This document shows, in pieces, positions 1-11,776 of a stretch of DNA of 64,000 nucleotides. Origin of the DNA: Aporrectodea caliginosa (Eukaryota; Annelida; Clitellata; Crassiclitellata; Lumbricidae). Within the stretch, counting starts at the first letter, position 1; every line of letters begins with the position of its first letter. A program made the translations under genes and the position numbers. Where the stretch lies: the NCBI GenBank assembly GCA_020284085.1, contig JACEVL010000205.1:450001-514000 (forward strand), written 5' to 3'. The notes under the pieces were generated by a model. It made no database searches. It was not told the DNA's origin and saw nothing but the letters and a program-made list of their open reading frames with translations.

Positions 1-48
1 ACAGTACTGGTATTGATTAGGTGACAGTGTAGACCATGTTTACAGCAT

Positions 49-54
49 TTTATT
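49..54 (-). terminator. Putative poly(A) signal, copy A
   Basis: AATAAA on the minus strand 436 nt past the stop codon, in a segment conserved downstream of all five copies (AATAAA next to a TAATCGTAATCG-like stretch). Confidence 0.5.
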
Positions 55-489
55 TACTCGTAATCGAAAAGTCCAAATATCTAAAGCGCTACTTCAAGCT
101 AAGCTTAGGGCAGCAGCTTATTCACCTGCGCTGCGGCATGTCAGGGGGTTGTCCATAGACACCAAATGAAGAACCAATTGCGGTTGCCAAAAGACCAGGG
201 AGAGAAGAAGACAGAGGAGCTGCAGAGGTGGGTTTCGTTTAGGACGAGAGAGACCGGAGGACTATATGGATCAAGGCAGGAATTCTTCATGGAATGAGCC
301 TTTAGTTTGAAGTGGAAAGCCTGATAGGTTATTGAAAGGTGATCATGGTCTGGTGTTATCAGATTGGGAACTCCTGCGAGCGGCTTTGCACAAGATGCGC
401 TATAGAAGTGTGTTAATACAATTACGACTACGATTTCAGTCTGTCAGGATCGGAGCGAAACACACACATTGGCTGGTCAGCGAGGTAGG

Positions 490-3400
490 TTAATCCTCCA
501 ACGGCACCAATTTCATTTCCGTTTTTTTCAGAGAGTAGTGGTATCCGTGCCAGGAGTTCCACTCAATCCCGTCCGCAAACGATTTATGGGGACCTCGAAG
601 GTAAAGACCATTGAGGTAGGCATGATGACCGGTGTGGAACCACCAACCTCCATGATATGCTTTAGCGGCGTTGGTAGTAGGTGAGGCATCGTTATCCATA
701 TCGTGCGTGGTAAATCTCATTTTGTTGTGAGGACTCATGCTGTCTCCTAAATGGAAAGCAACAGAGAACAATTAAAATCCTGATAGATTCATGTATAGTA
801 TGCGGTTGTAAAATATAATCGTTTGTGTTGGCAATGTTAAAGGCCTACAGTATATGCTGGATATAAACAGGTGGATTCGTGCCAATAAATTATCCCTACT
901 CTTTAGGCGCTTTGTAAATGGCCATACATGTATACGTGCATGCATATGCTGATTATATACAGTATATGTTAGATCAGGGGCGTCCATCCTATGGGGGGAA
1001 TGAAGCAGAAATCTTCATTGGCTTTTCAGGGGGGAAATAACTTTTTTTACATTAAACAATGTACAAAAATGATTTTATTATTTTTGAAACAAAGAGATGC
1101 ATTTTTCAAATGAAAAACACATCGATTAATTTCTTAAATGAACAAACTGAGCAGTACTGTCTCGCCGCTCTGGCAGTGTGCCTCTGTGTGTGTACAAGCC
1201 TTCGTATAATTTTTATAATGCATAATGTTGCTGATTAGTGAACTAAAAGTTAAGGAATTCAATAAAGAATTCAAAGAATAATTCAACAATAAAATCGTGA
1301 TTCAAATTTGATAATCGAAATTTTCTCTTTTGTCGACAGTCGACCAATCGTCTGGGGCGGTCGTCGTGGGGGGCAATCTGATGACATGAGGGGGAATGCT
1401 TCATAGGCGTAAGGGGATGGACGCTCCTGTGTTAGATTATACAACATACGAGGGAAATGTATGCAGTATATATGTATAGTATATATGCAGTGCGCTGTTT
1501 GTATAACACAAATACCTGCATTTCCAGAATATCCTCCCACAGATAAACGATAAAAGTCTGCGGTCGAACTAACATGGAAGGTCGTATATTCAGCGAATCT
1601 TTTCTCTCCCTCAAAATCCTCAAGATCAATGCGTAGCTTGTACTTCCGATTTTTTGTCAACAGATGCAGTACCTCGTTGCCTTAAAACAATAGGTGACTC
1701 TACATTGATGAGTACAGAGGTCCATAAACGACCATTCATTCATTCATTTATCTATTCAGTCATTTATTCACTCAGTCATTTAATCATTTATTTTTTCATT
1801 CGTCCGATCATTCACTCACTTATTCACTTAAATAAGTAAGTCATCCATTCACTGATTTTTTCTTCGTCTCCGTTTATTGAGCCTAAAGAATGGACAAAGT
1901 AAATAAGGAAAACGAGTCTTCTGCAATAACTGCATCCATTCATGCATTCGCTCATTCATTCAATCATTAATTTATTCATTCATATCTTTGTACCACATGA
2001 CTCATCAAGGACCACCGACATGCTCTCTCCAATGAGTCCAACTGTCAGCAATCAGTAGGCTAATCCTGCGGATTACTGCCATAATGTTGAAATGAACTAA
2101 ATATTAAACTTCGATTTTCAGTTTCTTCTGACGTCGTCTTGATCTCAACTTTATTCTCGTCACTTTTCTCAACTGTCTCACTCAATTGACTTTAATTGGT
2201 TTTAACGCCAAACCACTATTCTTTCTCTTCAGATTTCAAATCAGCAAAAGGAGTCCATAGAGTAATGGTTACATCACTGGCGTAGAATGATGAGCAGTTA
2301 CTGTAGGAATCGGGATGGTTCCCGCTATCCTCCCAAAGGTCCACACAGCCTCTCATTCGCCAGGTGGCGTTCGTAAAATGAGTAGAAGGACGTAAGGGCG
2401 CCTTGCTTGGCTGACAAACAGTTAAATTCGACTCCCGTAGTAACTTGTGATCATCCGTTCATACTATGAATTGTAATCATCCTGCGGTTTGTCAGTTTGA
2501 ATTGCAATAAACGAAGATTATAAAAGGAGAACCAACAAATCCTACCTAACCAAAATTCTCCACTTAGGTTTCCAAAGCCTTTCTCATACTGCGTGTAATT
2601 TCGCTCGAAATTCTCGCTGCCATCCATTCGTCGCTGAAACACCTGGACACAAATTTAAAAACCTTCCCCTTCACTCTCTATGTTAGACACGAATACACCG
2701 ACGCGTGACAATCTCTAGCTCATCTGAATATTGATTCTGTGTCTATAACTTAATAAACTTTAAAATGTTTAACTGGCTACATATTTTATAGGTTAGATTA
2801 ACTAGATGAAATGTATCAAAATTGCTTAAATCAGCAATTCCAGTTTTATGTGATATAAAAGCTCATGGTAAAATCTTGAAACATCAATTAACCCTTTCGA
2901 GGTGAGGTGAAGCATTGTAACGTTTGAGGTGAGGTGGGGTCTGACATACTCCAATACATATAATTACTTGCAAGTCGCCGTATCAACTACATAACATAAA
3001 TTGTGAGCTAAACTACAGTTATGTAACCAATTATCGTCTAAACTGGTGATTTTCAGGAACAAATAACAGTTTTCAATCATAATTGATATTGCCAGCGTCG
3101 TGGCGCTCAAAATCAAAGCGGCCCTTTGCAATGGCATCTTCGTGACCCTCGAAACATGTAGGCGTAACATTTGGGAACACGTGGCATAATACCCGTAATA
3201 ATGGATCAATTTTGCATCGACGCAACACTATATCCAGTAATTAATAATATAATAGAACAGAAATCTCTCTGCCTGCGTGCGTGCGTCTGTGGCGTAACGA
3301 TGTTTCGCAAGAGTCATTCGCCAGATGGCAGCATGCATTTCTGTTTCTCAGTCTGGAGGCAAGACCTGGAGGAATCTTGGTCTGGAGGGGCAGGTGAGGG

Positions 3401-6374
3401 GAACGCGAGGTGGGCCAGCCACATACCTTCGCCGCGTAGCGGTCGACAACCACACACATCGATAGGGGGCGCGCGAGCGCCTGCGTGCGTGCGTCTGTGG
3501 TGTAACGATGTTTCGCAAGAGTCATTCGCCAGATGGCAGCATGCATTTCTGTTTCTCAGTCTGGAGGCAAGACCTGGAGGAATCTTGGTCTGGAGGGGCA
3601 GGTGAGGGGAACGCGAGGTGGGCCAGCCACATACCTTCGCCGCGTAGCGGTCGACAACCACACACATCGATAGGGGGCGCGCGAGCGCCTGCGTGCGTGC
3701 GTCTGTGGCGTAACGATGTTTCGCAAGAGTCATTCGCCAGATGGCAGCATGCATTTCTGTTTCTCAGTCTGGAGGCAAGACCTGGAGGAATCTTGGTCTG
3801 GAGGGGCAGGTGAGGGGAACGCGAGGTGGGCCAGCCACATACCTTCGCCGCGTAGCGGTCGACAACCACACACATCGATAGGGGGCGCGCGAGCGCCGTA
3901 TAGCGGCCAATGAACAAACACGCCAGAGAGTCAACACATGAGTCAACACGAGTCCAGCTCTACACTGGACGAGAGGGAGTGGAGGAAATGGGGTGTGGAG
4001 GGGAGGGACTAGGTGGGGAGTGACGGGAGGAGTAGAGTAAAGGGGGAGGGGGGAGTAGATGTTTTGAAGATTCAAATTTAGGGGAGGAGAGCAAAGGAGA
4101 GGAAAGGGGATTTAGGAGGGAGGGGAGGAGGGAGGGAGGAGGGAGGAGGCAGGGAGGGAGGGAGGGAGGGAGGGAGGGAAGGAGGGAGGGAGGGAGGAGG
4201 GAGGGGAGGGAGGGGAGGGAGGGAGGGAGGGAGGAGGGAGGGAGGGATTTTTAGCGGAGATTTAAACCGTTACGTGGATTCAAATTTGCGTGTAATGAAA
4301 AGCGGTAGGTGGCGCTGCTATCAACTTTTCTGCTTCTATTTGATAACTTTTTAAGTACAGTGCTGTGCGTTTGCAAGCGTTTAATAAAGAGCACACCTAC
4401 TCACTTACTTACTTACTCACTTGCTTACTTACTAATGTCATGCACAATTTGGCCGTTGGAATAAACGCATTTTCTTTAAATTTCCTCTAACCGTCTTAAG
4501 ACGGGCAAGCATCTAGTATCTTATAATCGCACAATTTTTGCGACACTGTGCCGTTACTTTTTTTAATTCATTAAAATCAATATGTATACGAAAAATTATA
4601 ATTTCACTTTAATATTCAAGAAATTAAAAAATGGCGTCCAAAAGTACCTGAAAGTGTCCTAAACTGTCCGTATTTCACATTCACTAAGGTAGACAAAAAT
4701 AATCCAAGCTGGTTCTACATTTCCCGTAGAAAAAGCAGCGTAGAATAGCTATGGGGTTTGTCATACCCCACCTCACCTCCAAAGAGTTAATTTTTGATCT
4801 TTCTATCTATCGATCTATCTATGAAATTTAGTTAGCGTAGTAGTAGTTTCAGTTTAACGAAACTGTGTGACAACAAAGGTCATTAGCGTCGCCCTTCTCC
4901 TTCATCCAGGCTTGGGACTGGCACTGACAGAGTGCGATCAGTGGCGGAGTTTATATAGCGTCCCTTCAAGATAACTACTAAGAGGCGCTCCCGACCCCGG
5001 CCCGGTCAAACAGGAAAGTCTTAAGTAGTTTATAAAAGAAGCCAGAGAGGTCTCGCGGAAGTGAACGCAGGTCAGAAGGGAGGCTATTCCAAAGAGAAGA
5101 ACCCACGATCAAGAAAGTCCGACGTTGTCTAGTGGCAGAGCGAGCATGTATGCGGAACCATAAAGTGACCTCTAGAGGCCGAGCGTAGAGATCGGCGACC
5201 AGAGCAGGCCGATGTTAAAGTAAAGAGCACCCGGAGATAGACAAGCTCTCTTCCCAGAACACAGTGCTAGACGATAGAAGAGTCCCTATAATGGATGCGC
5301 TGCTGGATCGGGAGCCAGTGGAGGCCATCCCGCCAAAACGACCAATTAAGTGAGCAGCCTTCCAAAGGTTGCAAACGGATCTGTGGAAGTCCACAGTTGA
5401 GCGAAGAGCAGTAGTCCAATCGATTAAGAATAAAGGCATCGACCAGTGCGGAGGCGGTTGAAGAAGATAGAGAGCGAGTGACAACTATGGTTCAGTTTGA
5501 GGTGAACCACTGCTTGATTTCTTTTTCAATTCTCCGATCATGAAAAGTATAAGATTGAACTTAAGTGTCCATTTTCTTGGAAGCTGAAAATAAAACTATG
5601 TTCAATGCTATATTCTCCAAATACTAACCAGCCAACTTTCTTTGAAGGAATCGAAGTCACAGTAGACGTCAGCTCGCATTCTTTTATCATCACCGCCTGC
5701 GTAGATAGGATATACCCCGCTGGCTGTGAAGCCCATGGATCGAATGTCGGAACAGTCTCGCGGTCCAAGTACAGCGCTGTTGCTATCTGTTATAAAGAAC
5801 GCAGATTAGTTAATCGAAATGCATTGTGCTACTACAGTAAACTATAATCTATGATGCCTCTATGTCTTTGTGGAGTGACCTTCATGATATTGACAATATT
5901 GTCAATAACAATCAACCCCGTCATAATCATTGTTATAGTTATTATCATAATTGAATATCATTTTGGTTATTGAACAAAATGTATAATAATTATGTGAGTT
6001 ATGAGTAGAAATCTTATCTGTACAAAAATCATAGTCCCTGCTCACATTTGACCAGAATTATAATAATGTGTGTTTTTACTTTGTTGTATGCCATTCCCTG
6101 CATTGGACAGATGCTCGCGTATTGTCGACAAAACTTGTTGAATCTGTAGATCCATCGAAGCACCAGTCTTGTTCAGCTCTTTCTTCAACTCATCCAGGTA
6201 CACTTCCGTGTTATTCAGCCTCGAATTCACCTCGCAAACGAGATCCATCGTTTCCGATAACTGGCCGATCATTGCTGAACTGCATTTGTCCTCGTCAGGT
6301 TCCACCCCACTGGCAGATGATTGTCTCTGGTGGAGAAAGAAAAGCAACACAATGCCATATGGGAAAGACGACAT
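490..6374 (-). CDS. Fibrinogen-related secreted protein, copy A (5 exons, 323 aa)
   Basis: Spliced model, exons 5' to 3' on the minus strand: 6374-6080, 5786-5629, 2642-2546, 1680-1516, 746-490. All introns are GT-AG and the summed length is 972 nt, open throughout. Exon 1 encodes a signal peptide starting [15 protein letters not shown], then an acidic segment and a coiled coil with two cysteines. Exons 2-5 make one fibrinogen C-terminal domain: PRDCSDI and VYCDF in exon 2, FQRRMDGS and GEFWLG in exon 3, [12 protein letters not shown] in exon 4, and the DMDND calcium-site motif with WWF and LNG in exon 5. The second disulfide pair usual in this family is missing: NCA is NAA and the later Cys is Gly. 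I chose the inner Met because the upstream in-frame Met lies close to the expected transcription start. Function inferred from the family: secreted carbohydrate or acetyl-group recognition in innate immunity, oligomerising through the coiled coil. Confidence 0.85.
975..1429. mobile_element. hAT-type MITE in intron 4 of copy A
   Basis: A 455-bp element with inverted ends CAGGGGCGTCCATCC and GGATGGACGCTCCTG, flanked by a perfect 8-bp direct repeat TGTTAGAT (967-974 and 1430-1437). The 8-bp target duplication and CAGGG-type terminus fit the hAT superfamily. No coding capacity. Confidence 0.75.
2216..2458 (-). other. Open exon-like segment with HormR-like cysteine pattern (relic)
   Basis: An 80-codon open frame with no ATG of its own lies in intron 3 of copy A, about 90 bp from exon 3. 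It contains CQPSKAP, then [17 protein letters not shown] and SYSNC, ending in TAG. The W-x-x-R-x-C...W...Y-S-x-C order is weakly like the end of a hormone-receptor (HormR/HRM) domain. A homologous but frameshifted, stop-containing version lies in copy B at about 23755-23960. Copies C, D and E lack it. It could be a lost or alternative exon, or chance. Confidence 0.35.
3271..3896 (+). repeat. Three tandem copies of a 208-bp unit
   Basis: The words GCCTGCGTGCGTGCGTCTG and GTAACGATGTTTCGC recur at a 208-bp period, three copies almost identical to each other. Long open frames on both strands here only reflect the repeat. Near identity implies recent amplification. Confidence 0.9.
4080..4252 (+). 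repeat. Purine-rich (GGGA)n tract
   Basis: Almost uninterrupted GGGAGG/GGGA words over about 170 bp. The strand asymmetry could favour triplex or quadruplex structure. Confidence 0.85.
4935..5484 (-). mobile_element. L2/CR1-like LINE 3' fragment, degenerate
   Basis: On the minus strand, broken frames resemble the end of an L2-like reverse transcriptase (ARLIGRF..., [23 protein letters not shown]). The 3' tail near 4943-4990 (GAGCGCCTCTTAGTAG then GCGCTATATAAA-like) matches the tail of the longer copy at 32366-33855. Several stops. Confidence 0.65.
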
Positions 6375-6435
6375 TGCCACCAAGTTTCCAAAGCAGCTCA
6401 AATCAAATCAATATTAGATCTTCTGAGCGATCATT

Positions 6436-6458
6436 CATATAGTTTCTTTTATGCAAAT
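6436..6458 (-). promoter_or_regulatory. Copy A promoter: octamer and TATA-like motif
   Basis: The minus strand reads ATTTGCAT (6458-6451), then a TATA-like CTATATGAAT about 62 bp upstream of the chosen start codon. The TATA match is weaker than in copies B, C and E. The octamer is the classic POU/Oct factor site. Confidence 0.45.
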
Positions 6459-6867
6459 AAATAACTATTGCCTACAGTGTGTTCCAAAAATTGGTTGTTA
6501 AAGTAGCGATTATTTTTTCCTCGATTTACAACTTACTGCACATGTTGAAATTCCACACTTTAAAGTTGATTTTCATTACTGTTTACAACTGTAAAAAACG
6601 ACTACTTGAAAGTTATGCCCTTTCTCAAAACGACGTCATATATAAGATCGGAAATATCTTCATATGAGCTTCATGGATGCTACATTTGACGTTTTCACTA
6701 ATGTCACATATTGGACCTATAAAACCCATCACAATATTTTCGCGAAAGAAATAGAATTTTTACATACCAGAATGTGGGACCCAATTTTCCAGTTGGGACA
6801 CGTGTGGGACCAAGGTAGGTCTCAACTAAAACAAATATTGGCAGGGATGTAGGCCTAGGGGATGAAA

Positions 6868-7082
<215 letters not shown>

Positions 7083-7084
7083 AA

Positions 7085-7395
7085 CAGATTCCTCAAGAAT
7101 AATTATCCGGAGATACAAAAATGCATGCTGGGAGGACTAGACTAGGCGGAGCAAAGGTGCCTAGAAAGGCGATGGCGTTAAAGCGTCGACTATTATGGCA
7201 AGGCGCTGGAAAAGATCGCACGTTTCTCTCAGATCCTCGGTTATACGAGAGAGACAGCGCCCCAACTCTCTGATGAAAAGTAGGCCACTACTGTTAATTG
7301 GGCCAAGAGTCTCAAATGCCAACGGGACAAGTGGTAGGTTTGCGCGGGTGTGTTGTTTTTGGCGCATTTCCGAACTGTTGCAAATTCGGCTGCAC
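7085..7395 (-). mobile_element. R4/Dong-like LINE 3' fragment
   Basis: Minus-strand translation gives PLVPLAFETLGPINSSG and LFQRLAI, then a frame shift into LNAIAFLGTF. This is the same C-terminal region as the larger copy at 28950-30664. Triplet microsatellites of one polarity lie on both sides. Confidence 0.65.
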
Positions 7396-7430
7396 CGGGT
7401 GCTTTGGCCGATAATAATAATAATTATAAT

Positions 7431-7595
7431 AAACTAGCTACCTCTTCCAGCGCTTGTCAGTAGCTATACAGAGCTTTAACGCGATCGCCTTTCGTGGATC
7501 TTTTATGCAGCCGGTTCTTGCAGAGGGATAAACCGTTCCAGAAAACCATCTTCCTTTCTCCGGATAGTAGTTTTGATAGCCTGAGGCTTTAGTAG
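7431..7595 (+). mobile_element. R4/Dong-like LINE 3' end, very short copy
   Basis: Plus-strand translation reads FQRLSVAIQSFNAIAFRGSF then stop, followed by a CCTGAGG word and TAG/TAA-rich sequence. The upstream junction is an (ATA)n stretch. Confidence 0.55.
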
Positions 7596-7602
7596 AATAA
7601 TG

Positions 7603-8877
7603 GTGAGAACAATTAGCTCTCCGAAACACGGCACTTGCCCTTTCAAAGGCTTCATAACAACCATCCGCAAGAGTAGTATTGTATTTCTTAAATAAAAATA
7701 TATTGTTTGGTTCACATAATCCAGACAACTCTGTATGCATGCATGCGTGTATGCATGTATGTATGTATGTACGTAAGTACGTATGTATAAGTCTTCTAAA
7801 ACAGTTTGCCATTTTTGGAGCGATGTGTAGCAAATGTACTCATCCTACTTGCAATGTCCCAGACGACTTTAAATTTCGTTTAAGGCGAGTAAACAATTTT
7901 AGAGAGACAAGAATATTTCTTTAAATTAATTGATTTTAGGTGCATCCAACAGCTGTTCGGCTATGTCTACGACTCTCGAATCTAAGAAGTTTGAGAACTT
8001 TATACAAAACAAAAACAAATCCCAGTATATGAATATTTTCACCGAAACTGAAACCCGATCGGGCAACGTTCATAAATGTTTTTTATTCACTGCGTGCAAC
8101 TGATTATTGTATTGCATTGTGGGCCTATTTTATTATTGCTTTTGGGTTAAATTATTTTGGATTTATTAATTTATGTTGCGCCTTTCGCAGATGAAACTTC
8201 ATAGCAGCGATTCCAGCTTGAAAGCAGACAAGATTTTAGACGATGGGCCGTAGCAGTCTCTACTGTTGCAGCAGCCTAAAACCAAAACGTAACGCTGGTA
8301 GGCTTTCAGAATTGCCAATAGAATCACACTGATTCGACTCGTACCTCTGAATTAGTTATGTGTAAGATGAAAATGGTCCTCTTAGAACCATTCAAACGCC
8401 TATAAATCAGAAAGCGTCAACTGAAAAATGTGAGTAGGAAAATAGTTAAATAATATAAGCCAGACGTAGCAGTGAAACGATTGCTAAAAACAGGACGTGC
8501 TGCTGGTAATGAGGGACTTCAATGGAAAAGTCTGGAAATGAATAGCGTATGCACTCGCAGCGATGGTAGGAGCATGTGATCGGAGCAGGTGCTTTGGTGA
8601 ACGGAAATGGTGCAGGTGGGCCAGAATAGGTGAACGGTGAACGGGAAATGTGATATCAGATTACAAAAAACATGCGATTATAATCAATATTTTTGGGGCC
8701 ACTCTTTACAAGCGTTAAACAGATATACAGTGTGTATTTAATCTGACATAAAAAGGTAACATGTAATTGCGATCTGAAAAGCTAAGGGGTTAGCAAAAAT
8801 CAAAACGCAACCCTTCGACCATTTTATTTTGTATGTTTTTAATGACTATGGAAAACACCATTCGTCAGTCAAGTGCG

Positions 8878-8880
<3 letters not shown>
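7603..8880 (+). repeat. Unclassified interspersed repeat R1, copy 1
   Basis: About 1.3-1.6 kb unit shared with 26902-28390, 43188-45545 (interrupted), 45672-47225 and 58469-62440 (interrupted). It starts near GCGAGAACTTCTAAGG-like sequence, holds a (TATG)n block, then TGCATCCAACAGCTGTTC, a GCGCCTTTCGCAGATGAAAC-like segment, and ends at an (ATT)n array. No convincing coding frame. Confidence 0.7.
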
Positions 8881-8948
<68 letters not shown>

Positions 8949-8960
8949 TATTATTACTGT
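8878..8960 (+). repeat. (ATT)n microsatellite
   Basis: About 80 bp of ATT ending R1 copy 1. Confidence 0.95.
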
Positions 8961-9024
8961 TATTAGTATTTTTTATTAGTATTAGTATTAAAACTATAGT
9001 AATAAATAATCTGTTGTATCTGAA

Positions 9025-9190
9025 CATTTATAAAGCGCCTCTCACAGTATGGACGAGTCAGTGCAGAAGCCCCGGGGAAATAGAAACGTCTTGACTCCTG
9101 AGGGAACGAGCAGATGAGTAGGAGAACCCAGACTATAGTTTTGCACGCAGAGGAGGGGAAGGTTATTCCAAGCAGCAGGGCCCACAACAG
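9025..9190 (-). mobile_element. LINE 3' fragment (L2/CR1-like)
   Basis: The minus strand encodes a WAPLLGITFPSS-type remnant of the L2 C-terminal VGPxxWNxLP motif, followed by a GCGCCTCTCACAG-like tail. Strongly truncated. Confidence 0.45.
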
Positions 9191-9780
9191 CAAATGATTG
9201 AAAAAAGCGAGGTAGCAGATAAAGGTTTGCGCATAATATCAGATGATTCCCTGTTCAGGGCCATAACATCTGACCCGCACCACGTGCTAAGAAGATTTCT
9301 TCCCGAGTCTCGAAGTCACAGCTACAACCTACGAACACGGGCCCACGAGTACAAACTACCACCGAAGGACAATAGAAATTTTATACCACGACTCCTGTAC
9401 AAGAACATGTATTGACAATATTGAATAACACCTGGGCGGGATTGACTGTTTGACCACATGGCTTGTCGACCTAGAACTAACCGAACCCTATGATTATCTG
9501 TTTCAGTTTGCGGTTTTTGTCAACCTGAATTTCTATTAAACGAATATTTGATGAGATATAATTTTAGGAGCAAGACCTGAGATTTGGACACCAGAAAGAG
9601 AGTCTTATAGAGAATGCGTAAAGTTACAGGGAGTCAGCGTAGGACTTCAGACACGTAGGTAGAGATATGAGCAAAGCTAGGAAGATGGGCGATGAGCCTG
9701 GCTGCAGCTTTAGAACCTATTGCAGAGTGGTTAGGTGCAGCTTAGGGAGTCCTGCAAGAAGTGAATTAGCATGAACGTGC
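9190..9780. other. Intergenic, nothing recognised
   Basis: A 73-codon open frame lies at 9194-9415, but I see no domain or family resemblance and no repeat copy elsewhere in the window. Confidence 0.4.
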
Positions 9781-9792
9781 CTATGAATACAG

Positions 9793-9972
9793 GTATGTAT
9801 GTATGTGTGTATGTATGTATGTATGTATGTATGTATGTATGTATGTAGGCCTATGTATGTATGTATGTATGTATGTATGTATGTATGTGTGTATGCATGC
9901 ATGCATGTATGTATGTATGTATGCATGCATGTATGTATGTATGTATGTATGTTTGTATGTTTGTATGTGTGA
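9793..9972 (+). repeat. (TATG)n microsatellite
   Basis: Tetranucleotide array with TGCA interruptions. It creates spurious Met-Tyr-Val-Cys and His-Thr-Tyr-Ile frames on the two strands. Confidence 0.95.
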
Positions 9973-10074
9973 GCGCCTGTTAAGGACCCACACGGGCTCT
10001 TTACAAACATGGTACCGAGATAATTACAGAAAACTGTGGTGATCTCTGCCGAGAAACTGAAGACTTGTCTGTCT

Positions 10075-10212
10075 AATTAAATAACCGTTGCCCGAACTGA
10101 TCTAAACAGTTCACTCCTGAAAGCTGAGCATTTCTGAAGCGCACAGAGACTTCAGGAGTGTTCAGGTTCAAGCAAAGAAGTGTTTAGATGAGTTTGGACA
10201 ACGGTCATGAGA
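10075..10212 (+). mobile_element. Short MITE-like inverted repeat downstream of copy B
   Basis: Ends read ACCGTTGCCCGAACTGATCT and, inverted, GATGAGTTTGGACAACGGT. About 140 bp with imperfect TIRs of roughly 28 bp. Orthologous copies lie at 32198-32335 and about 53350-53485, always just past the copy's poly(A) block, so it predates duplication of the gene unit. Confidence 0.5.
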
Positions 10213-10432
10213 CTTAAAATATATTACTAGTAACATAATGACAATAAATGGTAAGGTCATTTCTTGCCTCGTTGAATCGCCCTAAATGTGCTTTTGACGG
10301 ATTCTTAGAGTTTAATGGTTTGACCTTTTTTAAATTACCCATTCCATAGGAATTAATCTTGGCTAGCAAATGTTAAATGTGACCAAACAAACAGTATTGA
10401 TTAGTTGACAATATAGACCACGTTTGAAACAT

Positions 10433-10438
10433 TTTATT
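10433..10438 (-). terminator. Putative poly(A) signal, copy B
   Basis: AATAAA on the minus strand 433 nt past the stop codon, in the conserved downstream block. Confidence 0.5.
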
Positions 10439-10870
10439 TAGTCGTAATCGCAAAGTTCAAATTTCTAAAGCGCTACTTCAAGCTAAGATTATGGCCGCAG
10501 CTTATTCACAATTGCTGCGTCTTGTCAGAGAGGTTGTCCGAAGATACCAAGTGAAGAACCAATTCCGGTTGCAAGAAGACCAAGGAGAGAAGGAAGAAAA
10601 GGAACAGCTATGGCGCATTCGTTTAGGACGAGAGAGAACGAGAAGACATGGAACATGGTAGGAATTCTTGAAGAGGTACAAATTTATTTTAAAGAGGAAA
10701 ACCTGAAAGGTTGTGCAGAGATTATCATAGTCTTGTGATGTGAGATTGGGACCTGCTCTTGGGAGTTTGGACTAGTGGCGCTATAGAAGTGTGTAAATAC
10801 TATTACGACTACGATTTCAGTCGGTCAGGATAAGGACGATTGACACTCATCGGCCGATCAGCGATGTTGC

Positions 10871-11740
10871 TTAATCCTCCAACGGAACCAATTTCATTTC
10901 CGTTTTTTTCAGAGAGTAGTGGTATCCGTGCCAGGAGCTCCACTGAATCCCGTCAGCAAACGATGTATGGGGACCTCGAAGGTAAAGACCATTGAGGTAG
11001 GCATGATGACCGGTGTGGAACCACCAACCTCCGTGATATGCCTTAGCGGCGTTGGTAGTAGGTGAGGCATCGTTATCCATATCATGTGTGGTAAATCTCA
11101 TTCCGTTGTGCTTACTCATGCTGTCTTCTATATGGAAAGCAACAGAGAACAGTTAAAATCCTGAGTACATAATTATATAAAATGCAGGTTTCCGAATATA
11201 TCAGTATTATATGGTATATTGTATATTATATTGGTAATTGTAGGGCGCGGTGGTGTAGGGGTATGTTAGGTGCCTTGCAGCCGGAGGGTTGTGGGTTCGA
11301 ATCCACCTCAAGCCGCGGCGTAGGGACTCCTGGGCAAGTCCTTCACTCGCAATTGCTCATGCGCTTCGGCGTGAAAATCCGATTCAGTGTCCGCGCTGTA
11401 TACAGTCGGGAGCGCCTCTGAGTAGAAATCTTTGAAGGGGCGCTATAACAAGTGCTCATACATACATATATACATACATACATATTGATATATATCTATA
11501 TATATAATAACAATAATATATATATATATTTCAAATATAATGACCTAACAAGCTTATGAATTGGATTATTTGTATTTAAACAAAGATAGAAGAACCAAAG
11601 AAAGGAAGACCTGGATTCGTGAAGGGAAAGCAGGAGAGGCCGACCAGGAAAAAACTGCCCGGAAACCATCAGAGGCAATCTCAGATGTTTGAAGTTGTCG
11701 TTGGACGTTGTTGGAAGACAGTTTTAGATATACTAGAGTT

Positions 11741-11776
<36 letters not shown>

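Larger units (their letters stand above)
3264..4516 (+). mobile_element. Candidate non-autonomous Helitron with internal 208-bp repeats
   Basis: The right end carries a perfect palindrome CCGTCTTAAGACGG (4491-4504), then 8 nt, then CTAG (4513-4516) followed by T. This is the hairpin-then-CTRR arrangement of Helitron 3' ends. The left end is taken at A|TCTCTCTGCC (3264), matching the A|TC rule. In between are the tandem repeats at 3271-3896 and a G-rich purine tract. No Rep/helicase coding. The left boundary is the less certain one. Confidence 0.45.

Noticed and set aside
3171..3917. Repeated 100-146 codon frames on both strands
   Set aside because: They recur with the 208-bp tandem unit in different frames, as expected from a non-coding repeat of high GC content.
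5605..5847. Plus-strand frames repeated near exon 2 of every lectin copy
   Set aside because: They are the antisense shadow of exon 2, whose minus-strand reading gives the fibrinogen motifs and correct splice sites.
11243..11315. tRNA gene
   Set aside because: Has Pol III boxes but continues into a LINE-like tail, so it is a SINE head rather than a tRNA gene.
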